A stretch of 64,000 bases of DNA. Origin: Aporrectodea caliginosa. Taxonomy: Eukaryota > Annelida > Clitellata > Crassiclitellata > Lumbricidae. The stretch covers positions 248,001 through 312,000 of the forward strand of contig JACEVL010005024.1 in assembly GCA_020284085.1 (NCBI GenBank), read 5' to 3'. The notes beneath the pieces are model-generated. The model was not told the DNA's origin and made no database searches. It was given only the letters and a program-made list of their open reading frames with translations. Shown here piece after piece: positions 11,960-22,700 of this stretch (position 1 is the stretch's first letter; each line of letters starts with the position of its first letter). The position numbers and the translations under genes were made by a program.

Positions 11960-14900
11960 AAAACATCATGTTTTTTGGCCAGAATATTGAAAAGGGATTC
12001 GAGCTGTGAGTGTCAATCATAATTTGGGGGTGGTTGAGAGAGGTTGGAGAATTTCATCATTTGTTGCCAGAATATTAAAATTGTGCTTTCTGTTCGTAGA
12101 TTCGAGCTGTTCAGTAGGTACAGATTTCTATCCATGGTAAAGCCAAATTTAATTATCATAAAATTTTGTATTAAATTATTTTAAAAGTTCGTGTCTAAGT
12201 GGCCACATTATGTTCAGGGTTTGTCAATCGTAATTTGGGAGTGGCTGAGAAAGACTTTGGACATTTCATGATTTGTGGCCACAGTATTAAAATTATGCTT
12301 TCTGTTGTAGATTCAGGCTGTTGATTACAGATTTCTATCCCAGGTAATACCAAATTTGTTTCTCATCAAATTTTGTATTAAATTATTTTAAAAGATCGTG
12401 TCTAAGTGGCCACATTATTTCAGGGTTTGTCAATCGTAATTTGGGAGTGGTTGAGAGAGGTGGGAACTTTTCATGATTTGTGGCCAGAATATTAAAATTA
12501 TGCCTTCTGTTTTAGATTCGAGCTGCTGAGTAGGCCTACAGATATCTATCCATGGTAATGCCAGATTTATTTCTCATGAAATTTTGTATTAAATTATTTT
12601 AAAAGTTCGTGGTCTAAGTGGCCACATTATGCTCACGGTTTAATTTGTCAATCGTGATTTGGTAGTGGTTGAGAGAGGTGGGAACTTTTCATGATTTGTG
12701 GCCAGAATATTAAAATTATGCTTTCTGTTGTAGATTCGGGCTGTTGAGTACAGATTTCTATCCATGGTAATGCCAAATTTAATTCTCATCAAATTTGGTT
12801 ATAAATTATTTTTAAACTTCATGTCTATAAGTGGCCACATTATGATCCACATTTGTCAATCGTAATTTGGCGGTGGCTGAGAGAGGCTGGGACATTTCAT
12901 GATTTTGTGGCCACAATATTAAAATTGTGCTTTCTGTTTTAGATTCGAGCTGTTGAGTAGGCCATAATTTTTATCCCAGGTAATGCCAAATTTAATTCTC
13001 ATCAAATTTTGTATTAAATTATTTTAAAAGTTCGCGGTCTAAGTGGCCACATTATGCTCACGGTTTGTCATTCGTAATTTGGTAGTGGTTGAGAGAGGTG
13101 GGACATTTCATGATTTGTGGCCAGAATATTAAAATTATGCTTTCTGTTGTAGATTCGGGCTGTTGAATACAGATTTCTATCCATGGTAATGCCAAATTTA
13201 TTTCTCATCAAATTTGTTGTTAAATTATTTTTAATCTTCGTGCCTATAGGTGGCCACATTATGATCCACATTTGTCAATCGTAATTTGGGAGTGGTTGAG
13301 AGAGGTGGGGACATTTCATGATTTGTGGCCAGAATATTAAAATTATGCCTTTCTGTTGTAGATTCGAGCTGTTGAGTAGGCCTACAGATTTCTATCCATG
13401 GTAATGCCAGATTTATTTCTCATGAAATTTTGTATTAAATTATTTTAAAAGTTCGTGGTCTAAGTGGCCACATTATGTTCACGGTTTGTCATTCGTGATT
13501 TGGAGGTGGTTGAGAGAGGTGGGGACATTTCATGATTTGTGGCCAGAATATTAAAATTATGCTTTCTGTTGTAGATTCGAGCTGTTGAATACAGATTTCA
13601 ATCTGAGGTAATGCCAAATTTAATTACTCATCAAATTTGGTATTAAATTATTTGAAAACTTCATGTCTAAAGCGGGGCAAGGGTTTGTCAATCGTAATTG
13701 GGGGGCGAGGGGCGGGTGGCTGAGAGAATCTGGTGACATTTCATGATTTTGTCGCCACAATATTAAAATTGTGCTTTCTGTTGTAGATTCGAGCTGTTGA
13801 GTATACAGATTTCTATCCCAGGTAAACCCAAATTTATCTCTCATCAAATTTTGTATTAAATTATTTTAAAATTTGAAAACGGTTTGTCATCGTTTCTAAG
13901 TGGCCACATTAAAATGATGCTTTCTGTTGTAGATTCGAGCTGTTGATTACAGATTTCAATCTCAGGTAACGCTTAAATTAATTACTCATCAAATTTGGTA
14001 TTAAATTATTTGAAAACTTCATGTCTAAAGCGGGGCAAGGGTTTGTCAATCGTAATTTTTTTGGGTCGAGGGGAGTGGCTGAGAGAATCTGTGACATTGC
14101 ATGATTTTGTCGTCACAATAATTATTAAAATTGTGCTAATCCCTGTTGTAGATTCGAGCTGTTAATTATTTAAATTTCTATCCCAGGCGGCGCCCAGCAG
14201 GGTTTCTTTCTCAGTACATTATTTTGTATTCAATAAGTTTTAAAAGGATCATTTCATGATTTTGTGGTCTCATATTAAAATTATGCTTTCTGTTGTAGAT
14301 TCGAGCTGTTGATTACAGATTTCTATCTCAGGTAATCCAAATTTAATTCTCATCAAATTTTGTATTAAATTATTTTAAAAGTTCATGTCTAAGTGGGGCA
14401 TTAGTTCAGGTTTGTCAATCGTTGTTTTTTTTTGGTGGAGAAAGGCTGGGAGACATCTTCATGATATGTGGCCACAATATCAAAATCAGGGCTATGCTTT
14501 CTGTTGTAGATTGGAGCTGTTGAGTACAGATTTCTATCCCAGGTAAACCCAAATTTTTTTTCATCAAATTTTATTTAAAAGTTCGTTTCTAAGTGGAGAC
14601 ATTAAAATTATGCTTTCTGTTGTAGATTCCAAGCTGTTGATTATCAGATTTCTATCCCAGGTAAACCCAAATTTAATTTCTCATCAATTTTTGTCAATCG
14701 TAATTTGGGGGGGGGAGGTGGCTGAGAGAAGGACATTTCATGATTTTGTGGTCCACATTAAGTAGTTAAATTATGCTTTCTGTTGTAGATTCGAGCTGTT
14801 GAGTACAGATTTCTATCCATGGTAATGGCAAATTTAATTCTCATCAAATTTTGTATTAAATTATTTTAAAAGATCGTTTCTAAGTGGCTTTAGAACTGTT

Positions 14901-17255
14901 CTTAGCTAAATTTGGGGCGCTGATTTCAAATATGAAATCTGAATTTGGATAGCACGTCAGGTTTTTTAGGTACGCATTAGTGAGGTTCTACACAATTGCG
15001 AACTCTCAACTCATAGGCCTACTATCAGAGAAAGTAAAGTATTAAAAATGTATCGGGCATTGCTTTTGCGCTTGTTCTTAGCTATATTTTGGGTGCTGAT
15101 TTCAAATATGAAATCGAAATTTGGCTATCACGTCAGGTTTTTCAGGTAATCATCGGTGAGGTTCCACGGAATTGCGAAATCTCAACTCATATTAACAGCA
15201 AATGAAAAGTATATTAAAAATGTATGAAGAATTAGATTTTGTGCTTGTTCTTAGCTAAATTTTGGACGCTGATTTCAAATATGAAATCGAAATTTGGATG
15301 GCACGTCTATTTTTTCAGCTACGCTTCAGTGAAGTTCTACACAATTGCGAATTCTCAGCTCATTTACTATTAGGCTATACTGTAAGCGAAAGCAAAGCAT
15401 CAAAACTGTATCACACAATGCCAGGCATTTGCTTTCGCATTTGTTCTTAGTTAAAATTTGGACGCTGATTTCGAATATGAAATCAAAATTTGGCTAGCTT
15501 GCCAGGTTTTTTAGGTACGCATCAGTGAGGTTCTACATAACCGCAAATTAATGCGGTACATTTGCGGTATGAACTATGCGATGCGTACCTCACAAACCTG
15601 ACGTGCTAGCCAAATTTCAATTTCATATTTGAAATCAGCATCCAAAATTTAGTTGAGAGCAAGCACAAAAGCAAATGCCTAATACATTTTGAATACTGCA
15701 GTGCTTTCACTGATAGTATGAGAACTGAGGAGTTGAGAATCCGCAATTGTGTAGAACCTCACTTATGCGTACCTAAAAAACCTGACGTGCTAGACAAATT
15801 TCGATTTCATATTTGAAATCAGCGCCCAAAATTTAGCCAAGAACAGTTCTAAAGTTCTGAGTAGCAAACAAAAAATAGTTTTTTTGTTGCCCAGTGTTAA
15901 TGTAGGCGTATATACAACTGAAAGAATCCCAGAAACCTTAAACTTAAATTGCTGGACGTGTTGTAGATTCCGGCTTTTGAATACAGATATCAATCTTAGG
16001 TAATCATAAATTAATTACTCATCAAATTTGGTATTAAATTATTTGAAAACTTCATGTCTAAAGCGGGGCAAGGGTTTGTCAATCGTAATTTTTTTGGGGG
16101 GCGAGGGGCGGAGTGGCTGAGAGAATCTGTGACATTGCATGATTTTGTCGCCACAATATGAAAATTGTGCTTTCTGTTGTAGATTCGAGCTGTTGATTAT
16201 AGATTTCTATCCCAGGTAAACCCAAATTTCTCTCTCATCAAATTTTGTATTCAATAATTTTAAAAGATCGTTGCTAAGTGGCCACATTAAAATGATGCTT
16301 TCTGTTGTAGATTCGAGCTGTTGATTACAGATTTCAATCTCAGGTAATCTTAAATTAATTACTCATCAAATTTGGTATTAAATTATTTGAAAACTTCATG
16401 TCTAAAGCGGGGCAAGGGTTTGTCAATCGTAATTTTTTTTGGGGGTGGGGGAGTGGTTGAGAGAATCTGTGACATTGCATGATTTTGTCGCCACAATATT
16501 AAAACTGTGCTTTCTGTTGTAGATTCGAGCTGCTGATTACAGATTTCTATCCCAGGTAAACCCAAATTTAATTCTCATCAAATTTTGTATTCAATAATGT
16601 TAAAAGATCGTTTCTAAGTGGCCACATTAAAATTATGCTTTCTGTTGTAGATTCGAGCGGTTGATTACAGATTTCAATCTCAGGTAATCTTAAATGAATT
16701 ACTCATCAAATTTGGTATTAAATTATTTGAAAACTTCATGTCTAAAGCGGGGCAAGGGTTTGTCAATCGTAATTTTTTTGGGGCGGGGGAGTGGCTGAGA
16801 GAATCTGTGACATTGCATGATTTTGTCGTCACAATATTAAAATTGTGCTTTCTGTTGTAGATTCGAGCTGTTGATTATAGATTTCTATCCCAGGTAAACC
16901 CAAATTTAATTCTCATCAAATGTTTTATTAAATAATTTTAAAAGTTCGTTTCTAAGTGGACACATTAAGATTATGCTTTCTGTTGTAGATTCGAGCTGTT
17001 GAGTAGGCTACAGATTTCTAATCATGGCAATGGCAATTTAATTCCCATCAAATTGTTTATTAAATTGATTTAAAAGATCGTGTCTAAGTGGCCACATTAT
17101 GTTTGGGGTTTGTCAATCGTAATTTGGGGGTGGCTGAGACAGGCTGGGGAGTTTAATCATTTTTGGCCAGAATATTAAAATTGTTTTCTGTTGTAGCCTA
17201 ATGCTAAATTTATTAGTCATTAAATTTGGTATTAAATTAGTTTAAAAGTTCGTCT
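11960..17255 (+). repeat. Satellite with an exon-shaped 33-nt core in every unit
   Basis: About 22 head-to-tail units, mostly near 210 bp with a shorter class near 128-147 bp. The consensus contains tttgtcaatcgtaattt, catgatttgtggccacaat, then tgctttctgttgtag, a core of usually 33 nt (attcgagctgttgagtacag + atttctatcccag), gtaatgcc and ctcatcaaattttgtatt. The core is bordered by a textbook acceptor and a textbook donor in nearly every copy. Core starts include 12,733, 13,152, 13,575, 14,300, 14,790, 16,183, 16,311, 16,523, 16,651, 16,861 and 16,989. Read from its first base, the 33-nt core is open in all clean copies (IRAVEYRFLSQ type); the 39-nt variants carry an in-frame TAG. Whether any copy is spliced is unknown. 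Long minus-strand frames here are shadows. Confidence 0.93.
14889..15853. mobile_element. Fold-back (long-TIR) element nested in the satellite
   Basis: It begins tttagaactgttcttagcta and ends with the near reverse complement (ttagccaagaacagttctaaa). The left arm holds four direct units of about 173-196 bp, each starting gttcttagctaaattttgg and containing gatttcaaatatgaaatc. After a centre near 15,540-15,568 (accgcaaat...atttgcggt) two units follow in the opposite direction. There is no ORF. Satellite units flank both sides. No convincing target duplication was found. Confidence 0.8.
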
Positions 17256-17698
17256 CTCCTTCTAACCCTGACACAACATGAGGCTGGGCAAAAAATATAT
17301 AGAATAATCATTGGGATGAATTTTACGTCTGTTGTCAATTGTATTTTGGGTGTGGTTGAGAGAGGTGGAGGCCAGTGCCAGATTTGGGGTGGTGGAGGCC
17401 CATGGGCGCCCAGTATGGTTCGGACCTTTTCTGATACGGATTTTTGCTTTTGTCCCAAATCCCAATGCAGGACATTCTCCCCTACTCTGAAAAGTTTGCG
17501 ATAGGTACCAAGTTGAAGCCTGGAGTCAATCTGGCTATTTAGTTAGTTAGAACGACTTTATGTGTTTATAGCCTTTAATACGCCATCTGGCTATACAGAC
17601 GAAGGTGCCTGGCAAGGACACTGCCTCTGATTTGCGCACAATCGATAAATCTGTTATTAGCTAGGCCTATTTGCAATGTAGCTACACTGCTATAGGAA
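17256..17698. other. Non-coding DNA with a tggtggaggccc module
   Basis: At 17,360-17,410 the sequence reads ggtggaggccagtgcc and then ggtggtggaggcccatggg. The word tggtggaggccc recurs at about 18,475, 18,500, 19,351 and 20,300. No gene is seen. Confidence 0.4.
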
Positions 17699-17730
<32 letters not shown>

Positions 17731-17742
17731 CATGATGATGAT

Positions 17743-17797
<55 letters not shown>

Positions 17798-17798
17798 T
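17699..17798. repeat. (GAT)n microsatellite
   Basis: Gat/atg trinucleotide run of about 100 bp with a few gatcat interruptions; a second short run is at 17,949-17,970. Frames reading poly-Met or poly-Ile are artefacts. Confidence 0.97.
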
Positions 17799-17807
17799 AC
17801 GTAGCGA

Positions 17808-17945
17808 GACTTAAATTCAAGAGGAGGCAACTTCACAGACCATTGACAAAATCCTGGTCATTGGGGTCATTGGTCAATGAAAGTTCCAGTATATAAAAAA
17901 GCAAGAGGAGGCAGCTGCCTCCCTCGTGCCTTGATGTAGCTACGC
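17808..17945. repeat. Dispersed repeat, copy 1 (about 135 bp)
   Basis: From acttaaattcaagaggaggc through tcattggtcaatgaaagttc to cctccctcgtgcct. It is about 90% identical to 28,013-28,143. No ends typical of a known class are visible; it may be the inner part of a MITE. Confidence 0.75.
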
Positions 17946-17999
17946 CTATGATGATGATGATGATGATGATAAGTTCTCTATACCCGAAGATAGATCCAT

Positions 18000-18216
18000 C
18001 GGCTTTTTGATGCCACGCGTGGTGGCATAAAAATGATTATAAATTATGATACAGGTGGTTTCCCATTGCCTTCCTGCTTCCTCACAGACAACTAAGGGTG
18101 AGCAACTTGTCCAGGGTCGCTACACAGTTGCTTCAACAACTTGCTTGAGGTAGATTCAAACTTGCAACCTTCCGGTTACAAGGCAAAGAACATACCGCTA
18201 CACCACCGCTTCCCTG
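18000..18216 (-). mobile_element. tRNA-derived SINE (minus strand)
   Basis: On the minus strand it starts gggaagcggtggtgtagcgg, with an A-box-like tggtgtagcgg, then ttgccttgtaaccggaaggt and a decayed B box, agtttgaatct. The head closely matches the SINE at 27,560. Downstream comes a body with gcttcaacaact and agcaacttgtc. Confidence 0.75.
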
Positions 18217-18469
18217 TATATCATTGTGTATCATTTCATAACAAATACTCAGAAGTCAGAAGAAATAAAGTAGGCTAAATGAATCAACTCGCAACACGTT
18301 CATATATTCGCGAGACCAACGTAATCTATAACATATATGACTCCTATGCATATATTCATTTGAAATGTCCGCCACACATTGACTGGACTGTGGTAGTACT
18401 AGGGCCAGTCCCAAGCCTGTAGAAAGGAGGAGGACGACACTAATCATCTTTGTTATGCAGGACCGTATT

Positions 18470-18590
18470 TACTGTGGTGGAGGCCCCAGTGCACCGGTGT
18501 GGTGGAGGCCCATAGCACGCCGCGGGCCAAGCGCGGGTGATGCCAGCAGGGATAGGCTCACGAGTCACGACTCGCGACAAGTCGATTCCA
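18470..18590 (+). repeat. tggtggaggccc repeat module, copy at 18.5 kb
   Basis: Two tggtggaggccc words are followed by gtgatgccagcagggatagg and ctcacgagtcacgactcgcg. The same segment stands just 5' of the LINE fragment at 19.43 kb. Confidence 0.6.
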
Positions 18591-18597
18591 GCATATC

Positions 18598-18771
18598 TAT
18601 GGGCGTATTTAGGGGAGTTTTAGGGGTTCAAACCCCTCCCCAAATGAATTGCCGAAAAACATTTCTATGCAATTATATGCAAAATACAAAAACTTGAACT
18701 TTTTCGACCATTTCCAATGGACCCCCCGAAAACTTAAAACCCCTTTGAAATGTTTTATGGCTACGCCCACG
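18598..18771. mobile_element. Probable hAT-type MITE
   Basis: The left end tatgggcgtatttagggg and the right end ctacgcccacg form short inverted termini. The flanks agcatatc (18,590-18,597) and agcatgtc (18,772-18,779) match at 7 of 8 positions. Facing runs of gggg/cccc follow each end. Confidence 0.6.
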
Positions 18772-19350
18772 AGCATGTCCAAAATACAGTGTTATTGAAA
18801 CTAGGATAATCTATCGTTTTAGCCTTCTTAATTATTCGCCCAATGTAGGATTATTATTTTTCATCAATCCAAGTCATACTTTGGCAAGAATCGTTTTAAT
18901 CAATCCAGCTTCCATTTCCTATTTAAGCAACAATTATTTTTCACCAATCCAACTTCTATTTAAACAACAATTATTTTTCATCAATCTAACTCGGTATGTA
19001 TCTGGTGCTGATGGTCAGTAACTCTAGTGAGGAACATTCATTCTTAAAAACAAAACTGATAAAGAACAGACTTCTCACATCGATGCTAGCGGTTGTCCCA
19101 TCTGGCTCTGATTAGCATAACAGCTGACATTCTGCGTGAGATCAACTTAGAGGACCTGGTTACCAAATTTTGAAGAAAAAAAATGTGAAGTTCCACTAAT
19201 TTGACATGACTTCACGCCCGAGACAAACTAACTTCTGACCTTTTAAATATTTCTTAGATTTAGATTTAGGCCTAAATTGTGTCTGTGCGCACTGCACACT
19301 AGCCTACTGAAGTATTTCATAATTGAAAAGTCAGAAACATTTCTTGCCTT
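18772..19350. other. Non-coding DNA with a short 40-45 bp tandem repeat
   Basis: At 18,850-18,990 about three diverged copies of caacaattatttttcaccaa with tccaacttctatttaa occur. Nothing else is recognised. Confidence 0.4.
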
Positions 19351-19425
19351 TGTGGTGGAGGCCCCTATGGTGATGCTAGCAGGGATAGGCTCACGAGTCA
19401 CGACTCACGACAAGGTTACCGTCGT

Positions 19426-20297
19426 CATATATTGCCAACGCTTCGGACCTCCATCCGGTACACCTGTCCAACAAAATGGCGAAGTACGCCGATGACACAT
19501 ATCTACTCATCGGAGCCTCAATGCGACATACGGTTGGAGATGAGATGGAGAGAGTGTCATCTTGGGCTTGCAACAACAATCTTCGGCTCAACCAGTCTAA
19601 ATCCAGGGAGATGCTGGTCGTTCGTCGCGGCTGCGTTGAACCACCTCCGCCACTTCCGGGAGTACAACGAGTGACCTCCTTGAACATCCTAGGAGTTACC
19701 ATCACTGAGGATCTTCGGGCATCCTCGCATGTTAGTGAAATTCTGGGGTCATGCTCAGGATCTCTCTATGCCTTGAGAGTGCTAAGGGCCCACGGTCTAC
19801 CCACTCGGGCCCTCCATATGGTCGCTGGAGCGACTACGGTCTCGAGGCTCCTGTACGCGGCTCCGTCATGGTGGGGATATGCTACAGCCGACGATCGGGC
19901 CCGTGTGGAGCGATTCCTCGCTCGAATGCGAAGGTCGGGTTACCTCCCGGAGGACTCACGAGGAGCTGCTGAGATGGTGCGTGATGCTGAGGACAGACTG
20001 CTACGATCGGTTATGCGATCCAAGACTCATGTGCTGCGATCGGTCTTTCCTCCTACTAATATCCGTCATCATGATCTTCGACCGAGACCACATGACTTTC
20101 AACTGCCGCCCAAAGATGACAGAAATTTCATCCCTAGGTCATTGTTCAGGAGTGTAATGTTGCCCCGATGACTATGTTGCCCCGTACTTGAACAGTGATT
20201 TAAATTGAATAATTTGCTAATTTGTAACTGGTAATACTGTCTATGTAATGGGTTGCGGTGTGCCAACCCAGTGTTTCGTCAATAAACGAATATTATT
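19426..20297 (+). pseudogene. 5'-truncated LINE, same family as the 40.9-43.9 kb element
   Basis: The frame starts inside the reverse transcriptase at ANASDLHPVH, runs through KYADDTYLLIGA and continues uninterrupted to TGA at 20,169-20,171. It follows the C-terminal third of the minus-strand LINE almost residue for residue (LGVTI, SLYALRVLR, PPKDDRNFIPRSL). The 3' UTR ends gttgcggtgtgccaaccc ... caataaacgaatattattat, matching the 3' end of the 40.8-kb copy. The missing 5' part is typical of aborted target-primed reverse transcription. Confidence 0.92.
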
Positions 20298-21100
20298 ATG
20301 TGGTGGAGGCCCCTGTGCACTGGCACATAGTGCACATGCCTAAATCTGGGCCTGTTGTTATGACACAGTGTCGTCAAACCGCAACCAAGGTGCCGTTTCG
20401 TCATTCCGTCGCTGAACTATCATCATCGACTGGACAGGTCAGAGATAGGCTAGAGATGGGCCATTTCGACAGTTGAGCCAGCGAACGGCCGAAGTGATGA
20501 CACATGATGCAGGTTGCAGGCTAGCAGCGGAGAACGCTGCCAGTCTGGGCCGCCGTGTCATTAGCGCAGCAACCTCAGGGTCCTCAACCCTCCCCAAATG
20601 TTTGGCCGGTATATCGCGTAAGCCGTTGCATGGCCCGTTGGTCGTAGACTCTTTAGGGTAGAGCTGCCTTGATACACGGACGCCTGGTATACCCAGGGGT
20701 CCATGCCTTGATATAACGGGGTCTCCAACCCCCCCCAATCCCCATGGCAGTGCAGACTGTGCAGTAAGTGTTCTGTTGTACAAGCCGTTTGCTACTGTAA
20801 TGGAAACATAAGAGAATTTCGATCCCACGATAATGTAGTTTAATGTAGGTTAATATTATTACCGTACAATCATAGCCTACAGGAGAAAAGAGGCAACATG
20901 AAAAAATGAACCCCTCACTTTCGGCCAAAATCGGTCAACCCCCACACTTTTGAAGTTCGATGGAGATCGGTCTCCAAACCCCACTGCAACAGATGTGCAC
21001 TGTCGAACTGAAGATGGAAGACTGCACCATTTTAAGGGTCCTGAGACCGAGAAAACACGGCTTCCAAATTTCGATTTGTGCCAAGTAGGCTACTAGTCCT
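20298..21100. other. Unassigned non-coding DNA
   Basis: It begins with another tggtggaggccc word right at the LINE tail. The open frames here lack recognisable content. Confidence 0.4.
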
Positions 21101-22110
21101 CGGAGTCGCTAACAGAAGCGTTAGCGACTGACTTGGAGAGTTATCGACTGACTTAGCGACTGACTTGACTGAGTCACTTTCTTTATCGACTGACTAAGTC
21201 GCTTAGACTTATCGACTGACTTAACGACTTGATATTGACTTCTCGGGTAGCCTAATCAGGTACGTCCATTGGTTAGGCCTACCTAACAATAAAATGCATT
21301 TTACGGCGTACTGTAGGCCTAAAGTCTCGATTTGCTGCACGTCATGGCTAGTGACCAAATAAAGCGGTGGTAAATTAATAGCAAATATTGGCTTATAGCC
21401 TACACCAACCAAGTCAAAATTATCAATTCAATATGGCGTTACATTCAAATCAGATAAGAAACTAAAGCATGCGCAGCATTCAAGTCTGCCTATATTATTA
21501 GGCCTACACCTATTGTAGGTAGGCCCTATGTCTAATAATCCCAGGTCTAACACAGACTTAGGCCTACCAGTAGCCTAGTTCGCCAAAATAATGGGCCCAA
21601 ATACCGGACTTCTCTCGAAAGCACAAATGGACGCCTATTTTCCCTAAATTCGCAAACATAGGCTAGGCTATTATCAATTTTTCCGGCATCATCTTTAGTT
21701 ATAGGCCTACTTGTAGGCCTACCGTGTTTAAAGACACTGAAACCAACGTATTTTCAACGCAACGTTTGCATCGAAGAGACGCCATTTTCAATTAGGGCCT
21801 AAAGAAATCTGACTGTTGATAGCATCGATGGATTCCTTGGAAGTTACTAAGTTAGTGTCTATATCTAGTAAAGTAAGTAGGCCTAAGTAGTACTAGGTAG
21901 GCAGTAGGCTAAAGTAGTAAATAAATAACTGCTGATATATTAAGTGGACAAAGTCGATAGCAGTCGATAGCTTAGCGACTGACTTCGACTTGAGGGCGCG
22001 GCGGCGGCGGAGCCTGGGTCCAGTCGATAGCTTTAGCGACTGACTTCGACTTGTATTGAGGGCTTCGCGACTGGCGGCGGCGGCGGATGGCGGCGGCGCC
22101 GGGGACTACC
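21101..22110. repeat. Cgactgactt-type repeats and GC-rich block
   Basis: At 21,108-21,235 words such as agcgactgactt and tatcgactgac recur, with a perfect hairpin agtcgctaac/gttagcgact near 21,113-21,138. At 21,961-22,063 a 40-odd-bp segment, cagtcgatagcttagcgact + gacttcgactt, is duplicated, separated and followed by (GGC)n-rich DNA. The rest (21,240-21,950) is TAGGCCTA-rich and non-coding. Confidence 0.6.
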
Positions 22111-22700
22111 AAGTACGATGAAATCCCCTCGCGTCGATGATCGGAGTCATCTAGAATTGAAAACATTAGGCCTAATACTGCATTGTCTTGAAATCTTGTT
22201 AAATTCTTAAACAGAAGTGTCTAGACATTAATTCTGCCGTTCTACGTAAGAAAGTGACAAATACACAAACAAGTTTGAAAGGCTAGCGCTAGATAACTGC
22301 TTAGCCTTGAGTGTATCAGAAGTTTTTATTGTGCAAATAAATCTTTGGGCGGAGGCGCAGTTGACGGCGGCTTTATTTGAAAGTTAGTCTGTTCGGCGTG
22401 TTGTTGGTGTCGTGAAATAAAACTTAGATATATTGGTAAAACTTTTATGAATTTAGCTATAGGTCGGACGTATATTACCGTGGTCAGCTCCATTTTAGCG
22501 TAGGCTATTTTAGTACTACCGTGGTCAACTCCATTTTAGCGTATTTTATTCAAATAGGCTGAAGGATGGATGATCCTCGTCTTGTTGTCGCGAGCCGCGT
22601 TTCCGAGCAGCTCAAGCTCTTCGGCCGCTAGGTATTCCATCACGGGTGCCAGGCTGCAGGCAGACAGCAGCACCGGCGCCCACTCGCTTCGTGCAGCTGA
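21990..22700 (+). promoter_or_regulatory. GC/CpG-rich block, candidate promoter of the CATIP-like gene
   Basis: This is the most GC-rich part of the window before the first gene, with runs of cggcgg at 22,000-22,100 and CpG-rich DNA at 22,570-22,690. It lies about 1.4 kb upstream of the first recognised CATIP exon, which begins at a splice acceptor, so a non-coding first exon is expected upstream. A 26-bp word (accgtggtcagctccatttt) occurs twice at 22,475-22,545. The assignment rests on composition and position only. Confidence 0.3.

Noticed and set aside
14877..15865. 12-bp target duplication around the fold-back element
   Set aside because: Tttctaagtggc and gttctgagtagc match at only 9 of 12 positions and could be chance or satellite sequence.
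13068..16565. Minus-strand ORFs in the satellite (RNLYSTARIYNRKHNF type)
   Set aside because: They recur with the unit and run against the direction of the conserved splice signals; treated as shadows.
17575..17896. Poly-Ile and poly-Met ORFs
   Set aside because: Translation of the (GAT)n microsatellite.
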